A DNA stretch of 64,000 nucleotides from Pseudoalteromonas gelatinilytica (GCF_001641615.1 NZ_LRRU01000023.1:245768-309767); one strand, 5' to 3'; counted from the first letter of the stretch, positions 54,662-63,154 are shown. Translations and numbers: made by a program. The notes: generated by a model from the letters alone, not told the origin.

Positions 54662-54989
54662 CAAGTTCACCACTCAAATACTTGTAGTAACTAAAACCTA
54701 ATGTTTCGTAGCTCATGTAAGCAGCAGGAACAATTGTTACGCCTAAAACAACAGCATTAGTTACGTTCCATTTAGCCATCCATACATCATGAAACACAGC
54801 CATTGAGTTCATCCCCGGTGTTGTATTGGCAACTCTGGTGAAAACACTACTACCTTCGCTGTCACATGAAAAGTTAACATGTCCACCATCAAGCTTTATC
54901 TTTCCTTGATTCAATGGATTATTGGATAGCAATAGTTTAGCTTCTTCGGCAGTTAAACTGCTTAAAGATCTTCCTACTAAAGAACCTCG
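54654..54989 (-). pseudogene. Orphan C-terminal tail of an Rhs/YD-type toxin, cut by repeat R2
   Basis: A 111-residue open frame running from the left edge of R2 without a start codon: SLTAEEAKLLLSNNPLNQG, GGHVNFSCDSEGSSVFTRVA, GMNSMAVFHDVWMAKWN, VTIVPAAYMSYETLG. I recall 'MxVFHDxW...TIVPA' style endings from other large polymorphic toxins, so this is probably the last domain of such a protein. The stop overlaps the lipoprotein gene. Confidence 0.6.
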
Positions 54990-55266
54990 GGGTCAGGTCT
55001 TTCCTTTTGCCACTATCTTACTTTCACGCGAATAGTGTAATTGAAAATAATCACCCAACTCTTTTCTTTACTCAACAAATAGCGCGCACTTTAGCCTTGC
55101 TATCACTTTAGATTTGTCAAATTGAAGTAACACTTTCTCGATTTCAATCCATTCTGGAGCTTGTGCTTGCCCATCGTAAAATGCCCAACATTTTAATGAT
55201 TCTTATTAGGCCATTACATAAACTCACCATTTGATTAGCAAAAGTAAAAAAGAAAGACCTATCCCT
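54989..55266 (-). mobile_element. Repeat R2
   Basis: 278 bases with both ends: GGGGTCAGGTCTTTCCTTTTG and AGAAAGACCTATCCCTG. Interior similar to the other copies (AATAGTGTAATTGAAAATAA, GGAGCTTGTGCTTGCCCATC). It fills most of the 357-base gap to the next gene; the rest (55267-55346) shows nothing. Confidence 0.7.
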
Positions 55267-55346
55267 GTTTATTTTTACTAAAAATATTCGGAAGAAATCC
55301 ACTCGTGAACTTTTCAAAGGCTGGTTAATAATGTTCCTATTGGTTT

Positions 55347-55748
55347 TTAATTCACAAAACCTGATATTTGATCCAAGCAGTTATATTCAGGGTTTGATAC
55401 TGGACTTAACCTAGTTACTTTCTTAATTCGTGGGGCTCTACTCTTTTCATGACTAGAAATAACCCCCTCCACTATAAGCAATCTCTCATTGCAATGCTTA
55501 ACAAAATCTTTTGTAACATCACCATAAAATGGGAATACCAAATACTCCATTGAAAAACTATCTGCACTCTCTAGATCTTTATAAAAACCTGCGAAGTTAT
55601 AAAAAGCTGTTAAAGTTACTTTTTCACCTACTAATTTTTTATGACTTTCAAATAAATTACTCCAAGTTATTTGCTTATAACCATCATCCCTAGCAGATAC
55701 TTGAATGGCAGAGCTTAGTGTTAATAATAAAAATATAAATTTTCTCAT
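55347..55748 (-). CDS. Small exported protein, candidate immunity protein
   Basis: 133 aa from the ATG at 55748 (signal MRKFIFLLLTLSSAIQVSA); the longer frame to 55859 runs into repeat R3. The mature part (YKQITWSNLFESHKKLVGEK, then GDVTKDFVKHCNERLLIVEG) resembles a small OB-like periplasmic domain but no family is recognised. Ten bases after a 23-residue orphan frame. Position suggests immunity. Confidence 0.6.
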   Translation of the reverse strand: MRKFIFLLLTLSSAIQVSARDDGYKQITWSNLFESHKKLVGEKVTLTAFYNFAGFYKDLESADSFSMEYLVFPFYGDVTKDFVKHCNERLLIVEGVISSHEKSRAPRIKKVTRLSPVSNPEYNCLDQISGFVN

Positions 55749-55758
55749 CTTGTTATTC

Positions 55759-55830
55759 TCATGTATTACTTGAACTTTGACGAGCATCAAATACATACAC
55801 ATTGCTTCTATCCATGAATGTAGAATCCAT
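55759..55830 (-). pseudogene. Orphan toxin tail between R3 and the exported protein gene
   Basis: A frame of 23 residues starts exactly at the repeat edge with an ATG (MDSTFMDRSNVYVFDARQSS...) and ends with TGA 10 bases before the next ATG. Reads like a protein C-terminus left after loss of the rest. Confidence 0.45.
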
Positions 55831-56060
55831 GTGTCTGGTCTTTCTTTTGCCACTATCATACTTCATGCTTGAATTGTGCGGCTAAAATAATCATCCAATT
55901 CTTTTCTTTGCTCAACAAATACCGCAAACTTACGCCTTGATGTTGCTTTAGATTTGCCAAATTGAAGTAACACTTTGCCGATTTAAATCCATTCTGGAGT
56001 TTGTGCTTGCCCATCACAAAATGCTCAGCATTTTGATGACTTTTATTAAACTGACCGTAT
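55831..56060 (-). mobile_element. Repeat R3, right end lost
   Basis: Left end GTGTCTGGTCTTTCTTTTGCC; interior matches other copies (TTGATGTTGCTTTAGATTTG, GTTTGTGCTTGCCCATCACA) but the right inverted end is missing. Confidence 0.6.
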
Positions 56061-56097
56061 TAATTTTGTTTTGCTTGGCTTGGGTTGCTCTCCAAAG

Positions 56098-56868
56098 TTA
56101 ATTTTTCACCGGAGGTTGCTTAACAATTGCTTTATCGGAATTCTTTTGAAGCCAGCTAATTGAGTCATTATCGCCTAGCATTGCTGATTTTTTATACCAA
56201 TCAACTGCTTGATTATAATATTTCTCATCACCATAGACTTCAAATCGTATGATAGAATAGATTCCTAAATATCTTGCTGATCTCGCATCACCATGACCAA
56301 ATGCCTCTTCTAACATTTTTAAAGCTTCTTCGTGACCTTCCTGCTCATGGGCTAGAGTTCCAATGGCTAACTGTCTTAACGAGGGGATGTCTCCTAGCTT
56401 AGCCCCCTTGCTAAACCATTTTCTTGATTCAATATACAGGCTATTATCGGAATTATTTGCCTTATACTTTTCTAAATAAATAAACCCCAGCTGCCGATTA
56501 CTTTTTACGTGTCCTTGCTCACTTGCTTTTTTTAACCATACAATTGCCTTATCAAGATTTTTTTCAAACACATCTCCTGTTTGCTGTAAATATCCCATGT
56601 TGAACTGCGCATTGATGTTATCATTCGAAGCAGCTTGCATAAGATAAGTTGCAGCTTCTTGCACTTTGTTTTCTAATTCTGGATAAGTAGTGTAAAAAAT
56701 AGTAAAAACATCAAGCATAGCTTTTGTATCACCTTCATCTGCCAAGTCTTTCGCAAGCATATATTTTTCAAGTGCTGTCATATGTTTCACTTTATTTTCT
56801 TTGGCATCAGTAATAGATGTTAAACTCACTATCAATATTACGGAACAGAATACTTTTTTTAAATTCAT
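56098..56868 (-). CDS. Exported Sel1-repeat protein
   Basis: 256 aa from the ATG at 56868 (signal MNLKKVFCSVILIVSLTSITDA); an ATG at 56883 is in frame and overlaps a short upstream frame's stop. At least four Sel1/TPR-like repeats (NAQFNMGYLQQTGDVFEKNL, KASEQGHVKSNRQLGFIY, GAKLGDIPSLRQLAIGTLA, WYKKSAMLGDNDSISWLQK). Sel1 proteins mediate protein-protein contacts in the periplasm and occur as immunity proteins next to polymorphic toxins. The immunity role is inferred from position. Confidence 0.75.
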   Translation of the reverse strand: MNLKKVFCSVILIVSLTSITDAKENKVKHMTALEKYMLAKDLADEGDTKAMLDVFTIFYTTYPELENKVQEAATYLMQAASNDNINAQFNMGYLQQTGDVFEKNLDKAIVWLKKASEQGHVKSNRQLGFIYLEKYKANNSDNSLYIESRKWFSKGAKLGDIPSLRQLAIGTLAHEQEGHEEALKMLEEAFGHGDARSARYLGIYSIIRFEVYGDEKYYNQAVDWYKKSAMLGDNDSISWLQKNSDKAIVKQPPVKN

Positions 56869-56876
56869 AAATTTAG

Positions 56877-56906
56877 TTACCATGAAATCGTTGCTATAAC
56901 TTCCAT
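56877..56906 (-). pseudogene. Very short orphan frame before the Sel1 gene
   Basis: MEVIATISW-stop; the TAA overlaps the upstream start option (56883) of the Sel1 gene by seven bases. Too short to be sure; listed because neighbouring cassettes show the same arrangement. Confidence 0.25.
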
Positions 56907-56935
56907 TTAAGTATCTATGGGGTCATAAGTATCTA

Positions 56936-57116
56936 GGGGGCAGGTATTTCTTTTGCCACTACCCGACTCAAGTTTGAATAGTGTAATTAAAATAATCATC
57001 CAACTCTTTTCTTTGCTCAACAAAGTAAGCAAACTTTCACCTTGATGTTGCTTTAGATTTTCCAAATTGGAGTAACACTTTGCCGATTTAAAGCCATTCT
57101 TGAGCTTGTGCTTGCA
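56936..57116 (-). mobile_element. Repeat R4, right third lost
   Basis: Left end GGGGGCAGGTATTTCTTTTGC, preceded 16 bases earlier by a second end-like CTATGGGGTCA. Interior as in R1 up to GAGCTTGTGCTTGC, then stops inside another reading frame. Confidence 0.65.
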
Positions 57117-57250
57117 CCATTAGCACCGACATAAATTACAGAGTCTGCTGTTAGAAAATGCGCAGTTCTACTGGGATCGGCTGCACACTTAATAGCTTTT
57201 TGTTCCGCAATAAACATGAAACAGGCAAGACGCGACCCTATTTTTCTCAT
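57117..57250 (-). pseudogene. 3'-truncated gene cut by repeat R4
   Basis: The ATG at 57250 overlaps the stop of the upstream gene (ATGA). It reads MRKIGSRLACFMFIAEQKAI, then CAADPSRTAHFLTADSVIYV, and runs into the repeat after about 45 residues; the frame then continues by chance to 57053. Probably the second gene of that cassette, with its 3' part lost. Confidence 0.45.
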
Positions 57251-57750
57251 TCTTTACGATAAATAATAAGTGCATCAAGCTCTTTTCTTAACTTCCTCAA
57301 CATAGGGTCTGAATTATCTTCATCTAAAACAACTCCTTTTTTACCGTCGATATCGAAATACTGGCAGAATTCTTGGTTCTCTGTAATCGGACTACTAATT
57401 TTATAGCTTGTACTTTTTATCACATTATTACGTATGCGGACGTATTCAGCCTTTGTGATATAGGTAGTCCTTTTCGCCAGTCCACTTCCTGCACTGACAA
57501 TAACGTAGTCACCATTAACCTTGCCAATAAACAGGAATGACTCAAATAACCAACCAGAAAAGTTATTCTGATAGTGGAAAACATACTCATTTGATTCTGC
57601 TGTTAATGATTTGTCCAACTTAACAATCAATGGAATCTTGCTTTCTTTTGGAGTACATGTGAGGTTCGTCGTTAAAGGATTTGCAAAAGAAGCAAACGAT
57701 AGCAATACTAGGCATAATGTTAACGTTTTTTTAGCGTAATGGAATTTCAT
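57247..57750 (-). CDS. Exported protein, candidate immunity protein
   Basis: 167 aa with signal peptide (MKFHYAKKTLTLCLVLLSFASFA). The mature part is beta-rich with three cysteines (LTCTPKE, FCQYFD). No known family. Its ATG overlaps the stop of a 10-residue orphan frame (ATGA), the same layout as in neighbouring cassettes. Confidence 0.6.
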   Translation of the reverse strand: MKFHYAKKTLTLCLVLLSFASFANPLTTNLTCTPKESKIPLIVKLDKSLTAESNEYVFHYQNNFSGWLFESFLFIGKVNGDYVIVSAGSGLAKRTTYITKAEYVRIRNNVIKSTSYKISSPITENQEFCQYFDIDGKKGVVLDEDNSDPMLRKLRKELDALIIYRKE

Positions 57751-57779
57751 ATGTCTTTCCTCGTCTCGGATGCAACCAT
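57747..57779 (-). pseudogene. Short orphan tail frame at R5 edge
   Basis: MVASETRKDI-stop begins at the repeat edge (CCATGGTT) and its TGA overlaps the ATG of the next gene. Confidence 0.35.
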
Positions 57780-58057
57780 GGGCTCAGGTTTTTCTTTTTG
57801 CCACAATCCTACCTACATGCGAATAGTGTAATTTAAAATAATCACCTAACTCTTTCCCTTGCTCGACAAATAGCGCAAACTTACGCCTTGATGTTGCTTT
57901 AAATTTTCCAAATTGAAGTAACACTTTATCGGTTTAAACCCATTCCGGAGCTTGTGCTTGCCCATCGTAAAATGCCCAACACGTTGATAACTTTTATTAA
58001 ACCATTGCTTATAAACAACATTGGACTAGCTAAAAGGCAAAAAGAAAGACCTGACCC
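57780..58057 (-). mobile_element. Repeat R5, complete
   Basis: 278 bases; left end GGCTCAGGTTTTTCTTTTTGCC and right end GGCAAAAAGAAAGACCTGAC form inverted repeats of about 20 bases. On the minus strand SKGKELGDYFKLHYSHVGRI and VAKRKT appear in different frames, the decayed transposase C-terminus. Confidence 0.75.
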
Positions 58058-58103
58058 TTTTTAGATTTTGTAGATTTAGAGTTTTATAAAGTCTCATCAC
58101 ACA

Positions 58104-59024
58104 CTACGCTAGTAACGCTTTTTCATCAAAGCCTTGCTCATGTAACTTGACTACAAGCTGTTCAAGCACCTCATCTTTTTTAGGGGCTACAGGCTGCGTT
58201 AATAGCAAAGAAGTCACATTGCCAAAACCTGGGTGCTCAAAATCAGGGTTCTCAAGGCCATGTTGTGCTCTTAGCGTTAGCAGCATAAGTGCAGCATAAG
58301 GTGTAAATTGCCAGTTCATATTATCGAACTCAAAAAACATCTTACTCGGTGGTGATGCAACCTGAGCGACTTGATCATCACATAACTGATTTAGAAAAGC
58401 CGTAACTTCAGTTAAGTCAGTGCTATCCCAGTTATCTAAAATAGCTTGGTAAGCAAAATCATCTACGATCGGTTTTAGGGTATTGCCACCTTCTACCTTA
58501 TCAAACAACAGGATAATAAAATCACCAATATGACTTTTTGATCTATTCACCCAGTGCTTCATGTAACCTGCTTGAAATAACGTATAAATTTGGCAAGCAT
58601 ATTCATTATTATGCAATATCACTGCAATACTTAGCTGAAATACCGATGTTGGTGATACCAACCTTAAAGGTTCACGACTAAAGCGATGTGTGAAGCGTTT
58701 TAGGTTATAGTTTTCTATCATAAGCAGGTGGTATCCATAAGTTAAGCATATGCTTAACTTACCTAAATCAAGTAAGTTATCATCTACAAAACTAGCTTGT
58801 GCATCCATCTCATAATAATTACGTGGAATTGACAACTCTGTATTTAATACCTCCCAGTTAAAGAAAGGCAATTTATCATTGCTAGGTATACCTCTTTTAG
58901 TTTCTCCTTGCTCAATATAAAAATTAAGCTCTTTTGTATTATTTATATAAACCTTTCTATACTTTTCAGGATTTTTTATCGTCAGCTTACGCTTTCGTAA
59001 AAATTTTTCTAATATTTTGTCCAT
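58104..59024 (-). CDS. Immunity-like cytoplasmic protein (PoNi/DUF1911-like, tentative)
   Basis: 306 aa, no signal peptide, mostly helical. AQASFVDDNLLDLGKLSICLTYGYHLL, YMKHWVNRSKSHIGDFIILL and HPGFGNVTSLLLTQPVAP are its most distinct parts. The two-part helical layout recalls PoNe-immunity (DUF1910/DUF1911) proteins, but I cannot confirm this from sequence alone. ATG overlaps the stop of a 15-residue upstream frame as TAATG. A second copy lies at 61405-62325, the C-terminal half nearly identical. Confidence 0.6.
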   Translation of the reverse strand: MDKILEKFLRKRKLTIKNPEKYRKVYINNTKELNFYIEQGETKRGIPSNDKLPFFNWEVLNTELSIPRNYYEMDAQASFVDDNLLDLGKLSICLTYGYHLLMIENYNLKRFTHRFSREPLRLVSPTSVFQLSIAVILHNNEYACQIYTLFQAGYMKHWVNRSKSHIGDFIILLFDKVEGGNTLKPIVDDFAYQAILDNWDSTDLTEVTAFLNQLCDDQVAQVASPPSKMFFEFDNMNWQFTPYAALMLLTLRAQHGLENPDFEHPGFGNVTSLLLTQPVAPKKDEVLEQLVVKLHEQGFDEKALLA

Positions 59025-59071
59025 TATTTACCTGCTGGAGTCATTGAAATTGTAGCAGTGTCAGCAAGCAT
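59024..59071 (-). pseudogene. Orphan toxin tail MLADTATISMTPAGK at R6 edge
   Basis: A 15-residue frame that starts at the repeat edge and ends as TAATG into the immunity-like gene. Present identically before the second copy (62325-62372), so this tail is part of the cassette. Confidence 0.4.
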
Positions 59072-59074
59072 CTA

Positions 59075-59345
59075 GGGGTCAGGTCTGCCTTTTGCAACAA
59101 TCTTACTAACACGCGAATAGTGTAATTAAAATAATCATCCAACTCTTTTCTTTGCTCAACAAAGTAAGCAAACTTTCACCTTGATGTTGCTTTAGATTTT
59201 CCAAATTGGAGTAACACTTTGCCGATTTAAATCCATTCTGGAGCTTGTGCTTGCCCATCGTAAAATGCCCAACACGTTGAGAATTTCTATTAAACCATTG
59301 CTTATATATGACATTGGACTAGCTAAAAAGAAATACCTGCCCCTG
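59075..59345 (-). mobile_element. Repeat R6, complete
   Basis: Nearly identical to R1 over its length, including the modified right end AAAAAGAAATACCTGCCCCTG, and also followed by a tail repeat (T3). R1-T2 and R6-T3 are therefore recent duplicates of one unit. Confidence 0.72.
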
Positions 59346-59353
59346 TTTATTTA

Positions 59354-59535
59354 CTTTGATTGCGAGACATTTTTTAAGCAATTTGACTCTGAATAGATAG
59401 AATTAAATCTGCTCGCTTTGACACCTAGCGGATATTAAGCGATTTAAAACCTTCGCCCCCTTGGCACCAATCAAAGGAAGCAAAGCACCATCACCAAACG
59501 CCAGACAAAACAAAACCAGCAGATGCTGGCTTTCT
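59354..59535 (+). repeat. Tail repeat copy T3
   Basis: Same content as T2: gene end ...TTTGACTCTGAATAG, GCTTTGACACCTAGCGG, and hairpin AACCAGC-AGAT-GCTGGCTT (59514-59533). R6 and T3 fill the 523-base gap between genes. Confidence 0.65.
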
Positions 59536-59548
59536 GTTCTTACTTTAC

Positions 59549-60076
59549 TTACTTGCTCGCTGTAGCTGAGCAATTATCTCTAGGAACTTCTTTGAGTTGT
59601 TCCGCTTTAATAAGTAATTCCTCATCTGTATTTTTCTGCTCTATGGGCGATAGAGGTTCTATCCAAATAGGTTGGTCCCAAACCCAACACGAAGGGATTT
59701 CCAACAACTTTCCCTTTGTATTTTTGTGACGAGCTTTGACTACCCAACAGTTCCCGGCACTACCGTAAGGGAAATCAATTACTTTTGTGATCAGCAACAT
59801 TTCTCTGTTTTTAACAAATCCAACTGGCTGACCTGTTTTAGTAAACCTTTGGTTTTCCGAAGGGTCACCAACTATAAGATAGGAAGACGAGTAAGAACTG
59901 ACCTTATCCTTATCGCTTCCTTTCACATCATAAATAACTAAGTCTTTGGTAGCTTGAAAACATTTACCAACTATTTTGGCAGCGAAAGCATCCCCTGTTA
60001 CATCTTTAGCAGCACATGATATTAATAACGGCATAAGCAGTAACAAAGAGTGTACTTTTTTATCTAGCACATACAT
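59549..60076 (-). CDS. Lipoprotein, candidate immunity protein
   Basis: 175 aa from the ATG at 60076 (ACGGAA upstream). Lipobox in MYVLDKKVHSLLLLMPLLISC. The mature part has Cys residues (GKCFQATK, NCWVVKAR, SCWVWDQP) and no known domain. A longer frame to 60124 starts with TTG. Same single-gene cassette layout as neighbours. Confidence 0.6.
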   Translation of the reverse strand: MYVLDKKVHSLLLLMPLLISCAAKDVTGDAFAAKIVGKCFQATKDLVIYDVKGSDKDKVSSYSSSYLIVGDPSENQRFTKTGQPVGFVKNREMLLITKVIDFPYGSAGNCWVVKARHKNTKGKLLEIPSCWVWDQPIWIEPLSPIEQKNTDEELLIKAEQLKEVPRDNCSATASK

Positions 60077-60154
60077 TTCCGTAATTCTCCGCACAACTAT
60101 GATAAGGGAATACGTTCCTATCAACTAATAACGCAAACGGGTTTAAAAAACCAT

Positions 60155-60295
60155 GGGGTCAGGTATTGCTTTTTGCCACTATCAAACTTTGTGCTTGCCC
60201 ATCGTAAAATGCCCTACATGTTGAGAACTTCTATTAAACCATTGCTTATATACAACATTGGACTAGTTAAAAGGCAAAAAGAAAGACCTGAGCCT
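60155..60295 (-). mobile_element. Repeat R7, internally deleted
   Basis: Only about 141 bases: left end GGGGTCAGGTATTGCTTTTTGCC joined to TTTGTGCTTGCCCATCGTAA and a complete right end GGCAAAAAGAAAGACCTGAGCC. About 130 internal bases are missing, both ends kept. An 11-residue frame (PWFFKPVCVIS-stop, 60121-60156) lies on its left flank. Confidence 0.7.
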
Positions 60296-60363
60296 GTTTG
60301 TTTTACTAATAGATATCTCTAATCTCTTTTATAAACTTTGTTAAGAACGAAAAAACTATGAAA

Positions 60364-60942
60364 TCAGTTATCAATGTAGGCACTTGCAACTATGATACTT
60401 TTACCATCCTTAGATGGATAAAAACTGTTCCAGTTATCACCATCAAAGATAATCACTTGTCTATTTTGTTCATCTACATAAAGATTACGCTTTCTTGGCT
60501 TAGCTGTGATTTCTAATAGCACAGCCAGATCCATCCAAGCTTCAGAAATTTCATCACTGCATGTAGTGGATTTTTCAATATTTTTAATTTTATTAATCAA
60601 ATCATCAAAATCAATCATATCGTGTTTAAATGAATGCCCATTGTTTATTGAAAATTCAATTATAAAACGCTCACCTTTAAATTTTATAATCTCGAATTTA
60701 TAAACTTCAACATCCAAAAAACCTCTACTTATAAAATCAGATTTTGCAGTTAATATTTCTTGTCCAAAAATAACCTTCTTCTCAACCTCAACTTTATATT
60801 TTTTAAATATACCTTCAATATCTGTTACATAATTAATATCAATAAGCCTTACAGCTTCCAGTGACTTTTCACACGAAAAAGCAGGGAAAGCTATTATCAA
60901 AAATAAAAAAAACCTCACCAACATCACATAATTCCCCCTCAT
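60364..60942 (-). CDS. Exported protein, candidate immunity protein
   Basis: 192 aa from the ATG at 60942, which overlaps the stop of the 45-residue frame upstream as ATGA; an ATG at 60924 behind GAGGGGG is the alternative. Signal peptide MRGNYVMLVRFFLFLIIAFP. The mature part is lysine-rich with two cysteines; no known family (SINNGHSFKHDMIDFDDLIN). Position suggests immunity. Confidence 0.6.
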   Translation of the reverse strand: MRGNYVMLVRFFLFLIIAFPAFSCEKSLEAVRLIDINYVTDIEGIFKKYKVEVEKKVIFGQEILTAKSDFISRGFLDVEVYKFEIIKFKGERFIIEFSINNGHSFKHDMIDFDDLINKIKNIEKSTTCSDEISEAWMDLAVLLEITAKPRKRNLYVDEQNRQVIIFDGDNWNSFYPSKDGKSIIVASAYIDN

Positions 60943-61076
60943 TTTTGAGCTATATCTCTTATACATGACATTTCAATTTCATTAATAGTTTTAATGAAAG
61001 AGTTTGATTTATAATAGTACTGATCTGCAGTTAAGGTAGCACCCCAAACTCCTAGTATCCCCCGAGCTTGAACCAT
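60939..61076 (-). pseudogene. Orphan toxin tail, 45 residues, at R8 edge
   Basis: Frame begins with an ATG at the repeat edge: MVQARGILGVWGATLTADQY, then YYKSNSFIKTINEIEMSC and IRDIAQK-stop. The TGA overlaps the next gene's ATG (ATGA). Composition and length suggest the last part of a toxin domain. Confidence 0.5.
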
Positions 61077-61077
61077 A

Positions 61078-61360
61078 GGGGTCAGGTCTTTCTTTTGCCA
61101 CTAACCGACTCGCGCTTGAGTAGGAGTAATGAAGCTTAAGATAATCACCCAACTTTTTCCTTGCTCGACAAATAGCGTAAACTTTCGGCTTACTATCGCT
61201 TTAGATTTGCCAAATTGAAGTAACACTTTGCCGATTTCAAGCCATTCTGGAGTTTGTGCTTGCCCATCGTAAAATGCCCAACACGTTGAGAATTTCTATT
61301 AAACCATTGCTTATAAACAATATTGGACTAGATTAAAGGTAAAAAGAAAGACCTGACCCT
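61078..61360 (-). mobile_element. Repeat R8, complete
   Basis: 283 bases. Left end GGGGTCAGGTCTTTCTTTTGCC, right end GGTAAAAAGAAAGACCTGACCC: the best preserved inverted ends. Confidence 0.75.
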
Positions 61361-61404
61361 TTTAGATTTAGTAGATTTAGAGTTTTATAAAGTCTCATCA
61401 CACA

Positions 61405-62325
61405 CTACGCTAGTAACGCTTTTTCATCAAAGCCTTGCTCATGTAACTTGACTACAAGCTGTTCAAGGACCTCATCTTTTTTAGGGGCTACAGGCTGCGT
61501 TAATAGCAAAGAAGTTACATTGCCAAAACCAGGGTGCTCAAAATCAGAGTTCTCAAGGCCATGTTGTGCTCTTAGCGTTAGCAGCATAAGTGCAGCATAA
61601 GGCGTAAATTGCCAGTTCATATTATCGAACTCAAAAAACATCTTACTCGGTGGTGATGCAACCTGAGCGACTTGATCATCACATAACTGATTTAGATAAG
61701 CGGTAACTTTTGTTAAGTCTGTACTATCCCAGTTATCTAAAATATCTTGATAAGCAAAATCATCTACGATCGGTTTTAGGGTATTGCCACCTTCTACCTT
61801 ATCAAACAACAGGATAATAAAGTCACCTATATGACTTTTCGAACGGTTTATCCAATTTTTCATGTAACCATTTTGAAATAATTTATAAAATTGCTGCGCA
61901 TAATCATACTGATGTAATAAAACAGCTGTAGCTAATTGAAATACACTTCCAGGTGATATCACTCTTTCATTATCTTCCCCGAAGCGAATAACACAGCGCT
62001 TTTGTCTTATATGAGCAATAGTTAGCTGATAATACCCATAGCTCAAATAATATCCCAACTGCTCGATATTGAGTACGCTACCCTTCACTAAACTAGCTTG
62101 TGCCTGCATTTCATAAAAATAACCTGGAATTGACAATTCAACATTAAGCTTTTCCCAAGGAGCAAAAGGTAAACTCTCATTAAAAAATTCTTCACCTTTT
62201 GTTTTGCCATGTTCTAAGTAAAAAGTAATTCTCGTTATATTTCTATCGTAGACATTTTTATACTTTTCTGGGTTTTTAATTGCTTACTTACGCTTACGTA
62301 AAAATTTTTCTAATATTTTGTCCAT
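61405..62325 (-). pseudogene. Second copy of the immunity-like gene with premature stop
   Basis: Same 921-base length as 58104-59024. The first 13 codons are the same (MDKILEKFLRKRK), then TAA at 62284-62286 where the other copy has CTG. Beyond it the frame is open: N-terminal half clearly diverged, from KSHIGDFIILL to the end nearly identical. Translation could restart inside (TTG at 62136) but the full protein is lost. Confidence 0.75.
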
Positions 62326-62372
62326 TATTTACCTGCTGGAGTCATTGAAATTGTAGCAGTGTCAGCAAGCAT
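62325..62372 (-). pseudogene. Orphan toxin tail MLADTATISMTPAGK, second copy
   Basis: Identical in arrangement to 59024-59071, at the edge of R9. Confidence 0.4.
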
Positions 62373-62375
62373 CTA

Positions 62376-62650
62376 GGGGTCAGGTCTGCCTTTTGCAACA
62401 ATCTTACTAACACGCGAATAGTGTAATTAAAATAATCATCCAACTCTTTTCCTTGCTCGACAAATAGCGCAAACTTAAGGCTTGATGTTGCTTTAGATTT
62501 TCCAAATAGGGGTAACACTTTGCCGATTTCAAGCCATTCTTGAGCTTGTGCTTGCCCATCGTAAAATGCCCTACACGTTGAGAACTTCTATTAAACCATT
62601 GCTTATATGACATTGGACTAGTTAAAAGGTAAAAAGAAAGACCTGACTCT
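62376..62650 (-). mobile_element. Repeat R9, complete
   Basis: 275 bases; left end GGGGTCAGGTCTGCCTTTTGC as in R6, right end AAAAAGAAAGACCTGACTC. A chance frame across it (62407-62685) starts MSKSSVLGCKPIESG and is not a gene. Confidence 0.72.
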
Positions 62651-62671
62651 ATTGGTTTGCATCCTAAAACA

Positions 62672-63154
62672 CTACTTTTTGACACTCAACTCAAAAATCA
62701 GGTTTTCATTTCCTTCTCTAAGGTAAGCAATTTTAACAACTCGCCCCTCTTGGATTGTATCTAAATCATGCTTTCTATTCGCAAAAAATGAGTTTTCTGT
62801 TCCGTAATCATTGTACTTAAAGCGTACTCCATCAACAGTAAAAGCCTCTTCTCTACTATTTCTTTCAACAATTTGAATATCTTCAATAGCTCCTTCAACT
62901 GTAGAATAATTTCCAGAATCTATGTCATTAGATTTTAATACTAGGCAATAAAATGACAGTGACTGCATTACAAAAAAGCCAAATACAAATAAGAAGCCAA
63001 ACCAGAAGTTAACTTTCTTTTCAAACTGTAGTTTATTTTCGTACCAGTATTTTATCTTCGGGCAGCACAATATTAGTAGAACAGAACAAACAAGTGAAAA
63101 ATAAAAACCAAGCCTGGTGCCTGAAAAATCAGACTGAAAATAAAGTTCATACAT
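62672..63154 (-). CDS. Membrane protein with two helices, candidate immunity protein
   Basis: 160 aa. Two transmembrane segments (LGFYFSLVCSVLLILCC and FWFGFLFVFGFFVMQSLSFY), then a soluble part of about 80 residues (VEGAIEDIQIVERNSREEAF, GRVVKIAYLREGNENLIFEL), beta-rich. No known family. Its ATG lies five bases before the stop of an open upstream frame, so the two overlap. Confidence 0.6.
   Translation of the reverse strand: MYELYFQSDFSGTRLGFYFSLVCSVLLILCCPKIKYWYENKLQFEKKVNFWFGFLFVFGFFVMQSLSFYCLVLKSNDIDSGNYSTVEGAIEDIQIVERNSREEAFTVDGVRFKYNDYGTENSFFANRKHDLDTIQEGRVVKIAYLREGNENLIFELSVKK

Noticed and set aside
55749..55859. Longer start of the exported protein at 55347
   Set aside because: The extra 37 residues come from repeat R3 and would hide the signal peptide that begins at 55748.
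62407..62685. 92-residue frame MSKSSVLGCKPIESG... as a gene
   Set aside because: It is mostly translated repeat R9 joined to flanking sequence; the same MGKHKL stretch appears in other repeat copies in different contexts.
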